A stretch of DNA of 51,414 nt from Bacteroidales bacterium. GTDB taxonomy: Bacteria; Bacteroidota; Bacteroidia; Bacteroidales; UBA932. A program made the translations under genes and the position numbers. A model generated the notes under the pieces. The model made no database searches, was not told the DNA's origin, and was given only the letters and a program-made list of their open reading frames with translations. Shown here in pieces: positions 8,147-16,939 of this stretch (within the stretch, counting starts at the first letter, position 1; each line of letters opens with the position of its first letter). Where the stretch lies: contig JAGAHD010000009.1 of assembly GCA_017627255.1 (NCBI GenBank), forward strand, positions 1 to 51,414, written 5' to 3'.

Positions 8147-10591
8147 ATGAAACTTTCGTACAATTGGCTCAAAGAGTACCTTGAGTGTGACCTGACGGCT
8201 GAGCAGGTGGCAGAGGCGATGACTTCGATCGGTATCGAGGTGGACAGCCTGGAATTCCAGGAGGAGATTCCGGGTGGCCTTGCCGGAGTGGTAGTGGCTG
8301 AAGTGCTGACTTGCATCCCGCATCCGGATTCCGACCATCTGCATATCACGACCGTCAATGATGGCACCGGGGAACCCGTGACCGTGGTCTGCGGCGCCCC
8401 CAACGTGGCGGCCGGCCAGAAGGTCCTGTTCGCCCGTATCGGGACGGTGCTTCCGGGTGATTTCAAAATCAAGAAATCGAAAATCCGCGGCGTGGAATCC
8501 TTCGGTATGATCTGCGCCGAGGACGAACTGGGTATCGGAGCCTCCCATGACGGAATCATGGTCCTTCCTGCGGAAGCTATCGTCGGTACGCCTGCCAAGG
8601 AATACCTCCATCTCAAGGAGGAATCCGTCATTGAGTACGAGATAACCGCGAACCGCATCGATGCGGCCTCCCATATCGGTGTCGCCCGTGACCTGTATGC
8701 CTATCTTTCCTCCCGCGACCTGCCGTGCGCCCTCCATATCCCTTCCGTAGATGCCTTTGCGGAAGGCGAGGGGACCTCCGTCCCGGTGGAAGTGCTGGAC
8801 AGCACTGGTGCGCCCCGTTATGCCGGTATTACCGTGAAGGGTGTCCATGTGGCCCCTTCGCCGGAATGGCTCCAGCGGAAGCTTCTCTCCATCGGACTCC
8901 GTCCGATCAACAATGTCGTGGATATTTCCAATTTCATCCTTTTCGAGACCGGACAGCCGCTTCATACTTTCGATGCGGACAAGATCCGCGGCGGTAAGGT
9001 CATTGTCCGCCGGGCGGCCCAGGACGAGGTGATCGTCACCTTGGACGGGCAGTCCCGCAAGCTGGATGCGACCGACATGGTGATTGCAGACGCCGAAGGA
9101 CCGATGTGTATCGCCGGTGTGTTCGGCGGTGAGGATTCCGGCGTGACGCTCGATACGGTGAATGTGTTTGTCGAGGGCGCCTATTTCGATCCGGCGTCCA
9201 TCCGAAAGACGGCCAAGCGCCATCAGCTTTCCACCGACGCCTCCTTCCGCTTCGAACGCGGGGCCGATCCGGAGGCTGCCCTGTATGCCGCCAAACGGGC
9301 TGCGCTCCTGATTCTCGAGCTGGCCGGCGGAAGCATCGCCGGTTCGGTCCGGGAAGTCTGCCCTGAACCCATCCTCCGCAAGCGGATCGATCTGGATTAT
9401 GACCGGATCGAACATTTTATCGGCAAGAAGATCGGGCATGACACCATCGAAAAGATCCTTACCGCGCTGAACTATGAGTTCGTAGAGCGCCATGAAGGGG
9501 GCGCCCTTGTAGCGGCTCCTACCTACATGGTGGACGTGTATCGCGAGTGCGACGTCGTCGAGGAAATCCTCAGGATTTACGGATATAACAACATCGAACT
9601 GCCCCGGAACCTCCGCATGAGCGTGAATGCCACGCCTTCCCCGGAGCCGGAAGCCATCCGGAACAATATCTCGAACCTGCTCGCATCCAACGGTTTCGTT
9701 GAGACCATGAACAATTCCCTTACCAAGGAAGAGTACTACCGGACACTGACGACATTCCCGGTGGAGCATTGCGTCCGTATCGTGAATCCGCTCAGCCAGG
9801 ATTTGAACGTGATGCGCCAGACGCTTATCCTGAACGGACTGGAGGTCATCGCATACAATATCAACCGTCAGGTCACCTCCCTGAAGACTTTTGAATACGG
9901 TTCTGTGTATCAGCGTCTTCCGGAAAAGGACGGGCAGAAACTGGAAGGATACGAAGAGCACCAGAATTTCGCGCTCTTCCTGACTGGCGCTTCCGCCAAG
10001 GTCTGGCGCACCCCGGTCCAGAAGAGTGATTTCTTCCAGCTGAAGGGATATGTGGAACTGATCCTGAAACGTTACCGGGTGGATCCCTCGACGCTTCAGA
10101 CCTCCGCCGCTCCTTCCGACATTTTCTCTGAAGGGCTTGTGTACACCCTGCCCGGAAAGGAACCGCAGGTGCTGTGCACCCTCGGTACCGTGAATCCGGT
10201 GCTGGCGAAGCGGTTCGGCATCAAGCAGCCGGTCTTTGCGGCGGAAATCAATTGGCAGGTGCTGTTCGCCCTGATCAAGCGTGACAAGTTCTCCTTCAAG
10301 GAGTTGCCGAAGTTCCCGGAAGTGCGGCGCGACCTGGCCCTGTTGCTGGACGAGTCGGTCCAGTACGCGGATCTTCGCAAGAGTGCTTTCCGTACAGCCA
10401 AGAAACTGCTGCGCAACGTGACGCTCTTCGACGTGTACCGGGGAGAGAACATCCTTCTGGGCAAGAAGCAGTATGCCCTGAATTTCGTGCTCCAGGATCC
10501 GGAACGCACGCTGACGGATGCGGAGGTGGAAAAGACCATGGACAAGATCCTGTCCGTCTACCAGAGTGAATTCGGGGCTGTTCTCAGATAG
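8147..10591 (+). CDS. pheT: phenylalanyl-tRNA synthetase beta subunit
   Basis: 814 aa, typical length. It forms the alpha2-beta2 PheRS; the alpha subunit gene (pheS) is not nearby. Regions in order: N-terminal MKLSYNWLKEYL; EMAP/tRNA-binding domain about 40-150; B3/B4 editing domain (about 210-375) with GLRPINNVVDISNF and FDADKIRGG; B5 domain about 400-470; catalytic-like domain; and a C-terminal FDX-ACB anticodon-binding domain (about 720-814) with the FPEVRRDLALLLDE segment. It starts 6 nt after ftsY and its stop overlaps the next gene. Confidence 0.97.
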   Translation: MKLSYNWLKEYLECDLTAEQVAEAMTSIGIEVDSLEFQEEIPGGLAGVVVAEVLTCIPHPDSDHLHITTVNDGTGEPVTVVCGAPNVAAGQKVLFARIGTVLPGDFKIKKSKIRGVESFGMICAEDELGIGASHDGIMVLPAEAIVGTPAKEYLHLKEESVIEYEITANRIDAASHIGVARDLYAYLSSRDLPCALHIPSVDAFAEGEGTSVPVEVLDSTGAPRYAGITVKGVHVAPSPEWLQRKLLSIGLRPINNVVDISNFILFETGQPLHTFDADKIRGGKVIVRRAAQDEVIVTLDGQSRKLDATDMVIADAEGPMCIAGVFGGEDSGVTLDTVNVFVEGAYFDPASIRKTAKRHQLSTDASFRFERGADPEAALYAAKRAALLILELAGGSIAGSVREVCPEPILRKRIDLDYDRIEHFIGKKIGHDTIEKILTALNYEFVERHEGGALVAAPTYMVDVYRECDVVEEILRIYGYNNIELPRNLRMSVNATPSPEPEAIRNNISNLLASNGFVETMNNSLTKEEYYRTLTTFPVEHCVRIVNPLSQDLNVMRQTLILNGLEVIAYNINRQVTSLKTFEYGSVYQRLPEKDGQKLEGYEEHQNFALFLTGASAKVWRTPVQKSDFFQLKGYVELILKRYRVDPSTLQTSAAPSDIFSEGLVYTLPGKEPQVLCTLGTVNPVLAKRFGIKQPVFAAEINWQVLFALIKRDKFSFKELPKFPEVRRDLALLLDESVQYADLRKSAFRTAKKLLRNVTLFDVYRGENILLGKKQYALNFVLQDPERTLTDAEVEKTMDKILSVYQSEFGAVLR

Positions 10592-10593
10592 TG

Positions 10594-11094
10594 ATGAAAC
10601 GCCTGGTCTCCTTAGCCGCTGCCGCCGTCGTGCTGCTTGCCGCCTTGTCCTGTGAGGGCCCCAAACGGATTCCCCGGGATAAGATGGAGGAGATTTATGT
10701 CGATATGTTTCTGGCGGACCAGCGTACACGCAGTGACCTGGACCTCAGGAACCGGGCGGATACAATGCTGGTATACGAGGCCGTCTTCGAGAAATACGGC
10801 TATGATACAGACGACTTCCTGTACAGTGTAGACTATTATCTCCGGGATCCGGAGCGGTTCGCCAAAATGGCTCAGGATGTCGTGGACCGACTGACCGAGG
10901 GTGCGCAGCAGGCCGGGGCCGAGGCCATCCGGGAAGAATGGGAGAACAAGTTGCTGAAAATGGAACATGTACCGGTGGATTCCCTGCTGCTGTATCTCCA
11001 GGACTCGCTCTATGGAATGCCCGGCCGGCTGGATACGATGATTTTCCGGACAGATACGCTTCTGACAGAATCGGATACGCTTCGCCATGAATAG
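10594..11094 (+). CDS. DUF4296 lipoprotein
   Basis: 166 aa from ATG 10594; a GTG at 10591 overlapping the pheT stop is the alternative. The signal peptide ends in LLAALSC, a lipobox, so the mature protein is a lipoprotein. The mature part is mostly helical and acidic: IPRDKMEEIYVDMFLADQ followed by VYEAVFEKYGYDTDDFLYSVDYYL, the DUF4296 pattern known only from Bacteroidota, with unknown function. It overlaps the amidohydrolase start by 8 nt, so it is translated as part of the ftsY-deoC unit. Confidence 0.85.
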   Translation: MKRLVSLAAAAVVLLAALSCEGPKRIPRDKMEEIYVDMFLADQRTRSDLDLRNRADTMLVYEAVFEKYGYDTDDFLYSVDYYLRDPERFAKMAQDVVDRLTEGAQQAGAEAIREEWENKLLKMEHVPVDSLLLYLQDSLYGMPGRLDTMIFRTDTLLTESDTLRHE

Positions 11095-12268
11095 GATTGC
11101 AGCCAAATATGTCTATCCCCTCACCGGCACGGAGCCGCTTGTGAACGGCTTTGTCGAACGGGATGATGAAGGAACGGTCATCCGGACCGGAGTGTGTACG
11201 GATCCTTCCGCCGAACCTTTCTTCCTGGACGGCGCCCTTGCCCCTGGATTCGTCAACGCCCATTGCCACCTGGAACTGTCTTACATGAAAGGCCTTTTCC
11301 GGAAAGGAACGGGGATGGCCGGATTCATCGACCAGATCAATGCTTTGCGGGATACGCAGACGATGGAACAGAAGACCCGGGCGCTGGAGGAGGCCATGGA
11401 TATCCTCTGGAACCGGGGCGTTGTGGCGACAGCCGATATTTCCAACGGATCCGATTCCTTTGCCCTCAAAAAGGGCCATCCGATGTATACCCGTACGTTC
11501 CTGGAGGTATTCGGCACTGAACCGGAGGACTGCGAGGGTGTCATGGAAGGGGTCCGTCGCCTGAAAGAGGAAGCGGACCGCTTCGGCATCGACGCCGCTC
11601 CGACGCCGCATGCCTGCTATACCATGAGTCCCCAGCTCCTGACGGCGGCAAGCCGGGAAGGACTGGCCTGCGGGTTCCTTTCCTACCATAGCGAGGAATC
11701 TGAGGAAGAAGAGGAGATGCTCCGGCATGGCTCGGGGCGGATGTGGGAAAACCGGAAGGCGGCGGGAATGAGCGTCCCGCCTGTGACGGGTACATCGTCC
11801 CTGCTGTATTTCCTGGACCGGCTGCGTGAGGGGGTTCCCTTCCCTGTGGAGGGACATGTCCTTCTCGTACACGAATGCTGTATGGACCAAGAGGGAATCG
11901 ATGCGGTCAAAGCGGCACTCCTCCATCCGTTTGTCGCCCTCTGTCCGCTTTCGAACCTTTTTATTCACAATACCTTGCCCCCTGTTCCGCTCATGCGCCG
12001 CAACGGGCTCAAAATCTGTGTGGGAACGGATTCGCTGTCGTCGAATGACGACCTGGACATCGTGGCTGAGCTGTACTGCCTCCAGCGGAATTTCCCGGAA
12101 GTCCCGCTCGGCGAACTTCTGGTATGGGCAAGCCGCAACGGGGCGGAATTCCTCTCTTGTACGGAACTGGGCACTTTGGAAGAAGGAAAGCGCCCGGGGC
12201 TGGTCTTTATTGACAACCTGGATGCGGCAGGCCGACTGACCGCTTCCAGCCAATCCCGTCGCCTATGA
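11087..12268 (+). CDS. amidohydrolase-superfamily deaminase
   Basis: 393 aa. It shows the metal-dependent TIM-barrel deaminase motifs: HxH in VNAHCHLELS (about 57-63), PTPHACYTM, FLSYHSEE, a His in LLVHECC, and the catalytic Asp in VGTDSLSSNDDLD. This set matches the S-adenosylhomocysteine / 5'-methylthioadenosine / guanine / aminofutalosine deaminase group; which purine or pterin it acts on cannot be decided. It is somewhat short at the N-terminus, where the small beta domain is reduced. It overlaps the upstream lipoprotein gene by 8 nt and the downstream radical SAM gene by 4 nt. Confidence 0.85.
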   Translation: MNRIAAKYVYPLTGTEPLVNGFVERDDEGTVIRTGVCTDPSAEPFFLDGALAPGFVNAHCHLELSYMKGLFRKGTGMAGFIDQINALRDTQTMEQKTRALEEAMDILWNRGVVATADISNGSDSFALKKGHPMYTRTFLEVFGTEPEDCEGVMEGVRRLKEEADRFGIDAAPTPHACYTMSPQLLTAASREGLACGFLSYHSEESEEEEEMLRHGSGRMWENRKAAGMSVPPVTGTSSLLYFLDRLREGVPFPVEGHVLLVHECCMDQEGIDAVKAALLHPFVALCPLSNLFIHNTLPPVPLMRRNGLKICVGTDSLSSNDDLDIVAELYCLQRNFPEVPLGELLVWASRNGAEFLSCTELGTLEEGKRPGLVFIDNLDAAGRLTASSQSRRL

Positions 12269-13014
12269 TGAGGGAAACTACCGTTTTCGGCCCGATCTTT
12301 TCAAGAAGACTCGGCTCCTCCCTGGGCATCAACCTGCTGCCCGAAAAAGGGAAACTGTGTAATTTCGACTGCATTTACTGTGAATGCGGATGGAATGCAG
12401 ACGGTCGCGGCGACCGGAAGTTACCCTGCGCTGAAGATGTTCGGAAGGCATTGGAAGCCAAGCTCTCAGCTTGCAGGGAGGCCGGTACGCCGATTGATTC
12501 CATCACCTTCAGCGGAGATGGGGAACCGACCTTGAATCCGGATTTTCCCGCCATTATCGACTTGACGCTGGCCTTGCGGGACCGCTACTATCCTTCGGCC
12601 AAGGTCTCTGTCCTTTCGAATGCGACGAAGGTCTGGCGGGAAGAAGTGTTCCAAGCCCTTCGGAAGGTGGACAATCCGATTCTCAAGCTGGACGGCCCGT
12701 CCGATGCCGCAGTGGCGCAGGTCAACCGGCCGGTCGGAGCTTATCATGTGGCGGACATTGTCCGTGACCTTTCCCGTTTCGAGGGAGATTTCGTCCTGCA
12801 GACCATGTTCCTGCGCGGAAACGGCTTTGAGACGGCGGACTGGGTGGAAGACTGGATGGCGATCGTCAGGACCCTCCGCCCGCGGGAAGTGATGGTGTAT
12901 ACCATCGACCGGGAGACCCCGATGAAAGGACTCCGGAAATACACGCCCGACGAGATGCGCGCCCTGGTGCAGCCGCTGCTCGACGAAGGGTTCCAGATTC
13001 AGATCAAAGGATAA
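12265..13014 (+). CDS. radical SAM protein (COG0731-like)
   Basis: 249 aa. The cluster-binding motif is CNFDCIYC (about 32-39, spacing CX3CX2C), followed by CGW. GDGEPTLNPDF is the SAM-contacting GGEP-like motif. The N-terminus RETTVFGPIFSRRLGSSLG and the overall length fit the COG0731 Fe-S oxidoreductase family, widespread and of unknown reaction; relatives include the wyosine enzyme TYW1, but the flavodoxin part is absent. ATGA overlap with the deaminase gene suggests coupled translation. Confidence 0.87.
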   Translation: MMRETTVFGPIFSRRLGSSLGINLLPEKGKLCNFDCIYCECGWNADGRGDRKLPCAEDVRKALEAKLSACREAGTPIDSITFSGDGEPTLNPDFPAIIDLTLALRDRYYPSAKVSVLSNATKVWREEVFQALRKVDNPILKLDGPSDAAVAQVNRPVGAYHVADIVRDLSRFEGDFVLQTMFLRGNGFETADWVEDWMAIVRTLRPREVMVYTIDRETPMKGLRKYTPDEMRALVQPLLDEGFQIQIKG

Positions 13015-13028
13015 TAATACATACAGAT

Positions 13029-13922
13029 ATGGCAGATTTATTCACAAAGTATGGGTATACGCCCGACAAGGAGGCCATCAGTCACCATCTTGAGCTGATT
13101 GCTTCCAATCTTGAAAAGGTCGTTTCCGCCGACGTGCTCAAGGAGTGCTTCTCGGTCATGGACCTCACGACCCTCAGCACGAAGGACACGCCCTCGTCCG
13201 TCGCCAAACTTGTCGGCAAGGTCAATTCTTTCCAGGCGGATTATCCCGGTTATCCGGCTCCGGCTTCCATCTGTGTCTATCCCAATTTCGCTTCCGTGGT
13301 GCGGGAGAACCTGAAGAATCCGGACGTCCATGTGACGACGGTGGCCGGTTGTTTCCCGACATCACAGAGTTTCCTGCCGGTGAAGCTGCAGGAAATCGAA
13401 ATGGCGGTGCGGGCCGGTGCCGACGAGATTGACATCGTTCTCGCTCTCAATTCTTTCCTGACCGGCGATTATGAAACGGCCGGAAAGGAAATCCGGGAGA
13501 GCCGGGAGTGCATCGACCGTGTCGCCGCTGAATTGGGCCGTCCAGTCGTGTTGAAGGTAATCTTGGAAACCGGTCTGCTGGTAACGCACGAGAAGATTGC
13601 CGATGCCTCTTTCCTGGCCATGGAAAACGGTGCGGATTTCATCAAGACATCCACGGGCAAGGTTGAGGTGAATGCGACGCCGGTCGCCGCCTATGTGATG
13701 TGTGAATGCATCCGCAAGTACTATGAGCAAACGGGCCGGAAAGTGGGCTTCAAGGCCGCCGGTGGCATTTCTTCCGCCATGGATGCCGTGTGCTACTATT
13801 CCATTGTATCCACGCTGCTCGGCAAGGAATGGCTGAACAAGAACCTGTTCCGCTTCGGCGTGAGCCGCCTGGCCAACCAGCTCCTGTCCGCGGTCGAGCA
13901 GAAGACTGTCGCTTATTTCTGA
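13029..13922 (+). CDS. deoC: deoxyribose-phosphate aldolase
   Basis: 297 aa, longer than the short DeoC form (about 220) and near the E. coli type (259) with an N-terminal extension. It cleaves 2-deoxyribose 5-phosphate to glyceraldehyde 3-phosphate and acetaldehyde. The TIM barrel carries EIDIVLALNSFLTGDYE, LKVILETGLL, the Schiff-base Lys in DFIKTSTGK (about 205-213), and VGFKAAGGI with the second catalytic Lys. It is the last gene of the ftsY unit. Its 3' end overlaps the convergent phosphatase gene by 10 bp. Confidence 0.95.
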   Translation: MADLFTKYGYTPDKEAISHHLELIASNLEKVVSADVLKECFSVMDLTTLSTKDTPSSVAKLVGKVNSFQADYPGYPAPASICVYPNFASVVRENLKNPDVHVTTVAGCFPTSQSFLPVKLQEIEMAVRAGADEIDIVLALNSFLTGDYETAGKEIRESRECIDRVAAELGRPVVLKVILETGLLVTHEKIADASFLAMENGADFIKTSTGKVEVNATPVAAYVMCECIRKYYEQTGRKVGFKAAGGISSAMDAVCYYSIVSTLLGKEWLNKNLFRFGVSRLANQLLSAVEQKTVAYF

Positions 13923-15208
13923 AACTCCTTGTTTTCGGAAATCGAGACGAGATAGGCCCTCAGGTCCTGCCATTTGTAGTAAGGGCCTTCGAATGCGGGG
14001 ACTGCCGGAATGGCAGTCTCCTTTTCGTTGTAGAGAATCTTGACGAGGATATCGTCCTTGCGGTTCCGGTAGAAAACCATCTGAAGGTTGGATCCCATGG
14101 GGATGTTCTGCCATACGGGGTAATGCAGATGGGCCTGACCGATGCTCCAACGGTCTCCGATGCCCTCCAGTCCCAGCAGGCCGGCCAGCGGAAGGATGCC
14201 GCTGTCATGGCCGAACCGGAGGTCGGCCACGGTGTCGCTGCCCTTTTCCAGGGCTTTGTCGGCCCGCTCGATAAAGTCTTCCACCAGCCATTTGGCTGCC
14301 CATGTGATATGGTCTCCGAACTCCAGTGAATTGCCGAAAGAGCTGTATGTCCGGTCGTTGGAGTAGATTCCCATTTCCAGGATTTCCTGCGGGGTGAGCC
14401 AGTGGAACATGTCCAGGCCGTCCAGTTCCTCCCGGAGATCCTGGCAGATAGATACATATAGGAACGTATACCAGAGCAGTTTGTGCGGATTCGGAAGCAC
14501 TTCGCCGCGGGACGGGTCTTTCTTGAAATACGTATCGATGAAATGATCGGGGTGGACCGTAGCCAGGAGGATGGAGTCCCGGATGGCCGACTGGCGCTCC
14601 CGGTAGGACTCCGTGTCATAATAGTCCCTGGCCAGGAGGTCGAGGTATTTCTGTCCGGTGATGAAATCGAACTGCAGGCGGGGAGAAGCGTCCTTCAGGC
14701 TGGTGGTGAAATAGGCCATGGAAACCAGGCAGCGGGGGATGATGCTGGCCTGGCAGTGGACGGAGGTGCGCCTCCTGTCCTTGAAGGCTTGCGGAAACCG
14801 GTTGAACATGCGGCTGGCAATCTGCTGGTGTTCCAGACCGCCCCGGCGGGTCAGTTCCCCGTCCATTCCGACATGCTCCTCGTAGACCCGGCGGATATCC
14901 TTCATCATCCGCTCGCCGGCTTCGGTCAGGAGACCGGCCTTTTCGGCGGCTGCCCAGGCTTCATAGGCCAGAGTGCCGCTGGAACCGATTTGATGCCTGG
15001 AGCCGTGTCGGCCGTAATGGCTGACATAGAAGGGTTTGAATCCTTTCGGAGCGGGTGTGTCGGCGATAGGGATGAATTCATAAGAATGATAGACACCGGC
15101 GGCACGTTCGGGATTGATGCGGAAATCCGTGTCCAGGCTCTGGGCTGAAACAGCCCCGGCAAGCACGCAGGAGGCTGATATGCAGGCAATGATTCTTGAA
15201 AAACGCAT
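13913..15208 (-). CDS. secreted histidine-type acid phosphatase (phytase/MINPP-like)
   Basis: 431 aa with a signal peptide (hydrophobic stretch 8-20, probable cut after VSA near 22), so it is periplasmic or secreted. The catalytic motif is YGRHGSRH (RHGxRxP-like, with H in place of P; the His forms the phosphoenzyme), and the proton-donor motif is FGHDSG (HD). This is branch 2 of the histidine phosphatase superfamily, which hydrolyses phytate, inositol polyphosphates or other phosphomonoesters; substrate is not decidable. It is a single gene with its own promoter. Confidence 0.85.
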   Translation of the reverse strand: MRFSRIIACISASCVLAGAVSAQSLDTDFRINPERAAGVYHSYEFIPIADTPAPKGFKPFYVSHYGRHGSRHQIGSSGTLAYEAWAAAEKAGLLTEAGERMMKDIRRVYEEHVGMDGELTRRGGLEHQQIASRMFNRFPQAFKDRRRTSVHCQASIIPRCLVSMAYFTTSLKDASPRLQFDFITGQKYLDLLARDYYDTESYRERQSAIRDSILLATVHPDHFIDTYFKKDPSRGEVLPNPHKLLWYTFLYVSICQDLREELDGLDMFHWLTPQEILEMGIYSNDRTYSSFGNSLEFGDHITWAAKWLVEDFIERADKALEKGSDTVADLRFGHDSGILPLAGLLGLEGIGDRWSIGQAHLHYPVWQNIPMGSNLQMVFYRNRKDDILVKILYNEKETAIPAVPAFEGPYYKWQDLRAYLVSISENKEFQK

Positions 15209-15232
15209 GAAATGGTCGGTTGGGTTTCCTTA

Positions 15233-15263
15233 CAAAGATAAAAAAACCGCCTTTGAAATGCAA
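15233..15263 (-). promoter_or_regulatory. promoter of the histidine acid phosphatase gene
   Basis: Minus strand TTG (15263-15261), 20-nt spacer, TATCTTTG (15240-15233); the start codon at 15208 follows 24 nt later. Confidence 0.7.
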
Positions 15264-15281
15264 GAAACGGCATTTTTGAAA

Positions 15282-15293
15282 TTAAACGTTTAA
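15282..15293. promoter_or_regulatory. 12-bp palindrome TTAAACGTTTAA between divergent genes
   Basis: A perfect palindrome centred on CG in the 141-bp gap between the phosphatase gene and the HEXXH lipoprotein gene. This form resembles operators of LacI-type repressors, but the base composition around it is A/T-rich and chance is possible. No repressor gene lies nearby. Confidence 0.3.
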
Positions 15294-15349
15294 ATTTTTT
15301 TTCAAACGGCTCTTTTCCCCAGCTTTGCGGCAGACAAATAACCTGCGCT

Positions 15350-16939
15350 ATGAGGACAAGCTGGATACCCATGATTCTTCCGCTGACCATGCTGGCGGCA
15401 TGCGGACGCGAAGAGGTCCCCGAAACCCTCCGGAGACCTGACGAGAGCGGGCTCACCCACGAGATGATCGAGCTCGGAGAGAAACTGGAAGACCCTTATA
15501 CGGTCGAAAACGTGAAGAAAGCCGTCGCCCGGGTGTATCCGACCAAGGCGGGGCGCGTGGACATTACCCCTACCGACCTCTATGTCCGTTTTCTGCCCCG
15601 GTCAGAGGATGATTTCGAGCGTCTGCAGGCTTTGGGACTCAATCTGGTGGACCATCCGATGGACTATCGCATCGTACGGGAGGGGGATTATTACCATGAC
15701 CCTTCCATCAACGAGGAGGAAATCACCTGGCAGTATGCCGTTGTTCCTCACGATTTCGTGTTTCCGGAAGATATCTTCCATGAACTTCTGGACGAGTGCT
15801 ATATTTCTGAGAATGACCCGGTTACACGTTCTTCCGGGGAGATTGACTGGGAGGCTGTCGAACGGGAGGCATACCTGCTTACGGGAAACGGGGACCTGTA
15901 TGCCGGATTCTCCGGAACACGGGCGGATGAGGATGTGTTCCCTTCCGGCCGGATAACGGTCGAGGATCCCGAGGCGAACGGCGGCAAGCCGTTCGGACTT
16001 GCCGGAGTAATGGTCAGCTGCAACAGTTTCGTGAAATTTGCCACGGCTTATACGGACCGGGACGGGTATTACCGGATGGACAAGAGGTTCGTATCGAAGC
16101 CCCGATACCGGCTGGTATTCAAGAATGAAGCCGGGTTTTCCATCGGCATGAACCTGGTCCTGGTCCCTGCATCGGTTTCCACCCTGGGCACCGGATCCCC
16201 TGAAGGGATTGACTATCATGTAGACAGCCAGTCAGAAGCAAAGCTTTACCGTCGCAGTGTCGTCAATAATGCGGCTTACGACTACCTTGCCCGCTGCGCC
16301 TCGTCCGACCTGGACTTGACGGCTCCTCCGAAAGACCTCCGCCTGTGGATCTTCAAAGGGATGGGCAGTTCCAGTACGGTCATGTTCCACCATGGCGCTT
16401 TCCTGCAGGACAACTCGCTGGTACAGAAATATCTGGGCAATTATTTTTCCTTGCTTAAAATGTTCCTTCCCGATATTACGGTTGGAACGTCGGACCGGGA
16501 AACCTATGCGGACATCTATTGCGCGGTCGTTCATGAAATGTCGCATGCCTCCCATTATGCCAAGGTCGGGAACAGGTATTGGAGCCATTTCATAGACTAT
16601 GTGATCCGCTCCTTTGTCACGGAAGGCCGTGAGGCCTACGGTACGGGGACGGGAGCCGGTGCCGGGTACTGTGAAATCGGGGAAATGTGGGCGTATTTCA
16701 TGGAAAGTACCCTGTACCAGGACCGGTATGGCGGCGGGATGCCGACATTCGGTACGTCGTTCTGGTTCTTCCCGCAAGTGTTCCGCTACCTGTACGAAAG
16801 GGGATTGTCCCGGTCCGACATCCTCCGGTCTCTCAAGGAGGATGTGACTTCCCGGGACGATCTGAAGGACGAACTTATCCGCCTGTATCCGGAGTGGGAA
16901 GCAACCATCGACCAGGTGTTCAACCGGTATTGCCGATGA
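15350..16939 (+). CDS. lipoprotein with an HEXXH zincin-like motif
   Basis: 529 aa. The signal peptide ends in LAAC (Cys about 19), so it is a lipoprotein. Residues about 60-100 form a compact segment; about 215-260 (GVMVSCNSFVKFATAYTDRDGYYRM) look like a carboxypeptidase-regulatory beta-sandwich. The catalytic region has HEMSH at 395-399, an HEXXH zinc site, and Glu442/Glu445 in EIGEMWAYF could supply the third ligand, the spacing seen in gluzincins. I do not recognise the exact family; a surface or periplasmic metallopeptidase is inferred. Translation runs into the next lipoprotein gene by an ATGA overlap. Confidence 0.7.
   Translation: MRTSWIPMILPLTMLAACGREEVPETLRRPDESGLTHEMIELGEKLEDPYTVENVKKAVARVYPTKAGRVDITPTDLYVRFLPRSEDDFERLQALGLNLVDHPMDYRIVREGDYYHDPSINEEEITWQYAVVPHDFVFPEDIFHELLDECYISENDPVTRSSGEIDWEAVEREAYLLTGNGDLYAGFSGTRADEDVFPSGRITVEDPEANGGKPFGLAGVMVSCNSFVKFATAYTDRDGYYRMDKRFVSKPRYRLVFKNEAGFSIGMNLVLVPASVSTLGTGSPEGIDYHVDSQSEAKLYRRSVVNNAAYDYLARCASSDLDLTAPPKDLRLWIFKGMGSSSTVMFHHGAFLQDNSLVQKYLGNYFSLLKMFLPDITVGTSDRETYADIYCAVVHEMSHASHYAKVGNRYWSHFIDYVIRSFVTEGREAYGTGTGAGAGYCEIGEMWAYFMESTLYQDRYGGGMPTFGTSFWFFPQVFRYLYERGLSRSDILRSLKEDVTSRDDLKDELIRLYPEWEATIDQVFNRYCR

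Noticed and set aside
8111..10729. 872-codon open frame antisense to pheT
   Set aside because: It is a shadow of pheT; low-complexity, His/Gly/Asp-rich translation without recognisable motifs.
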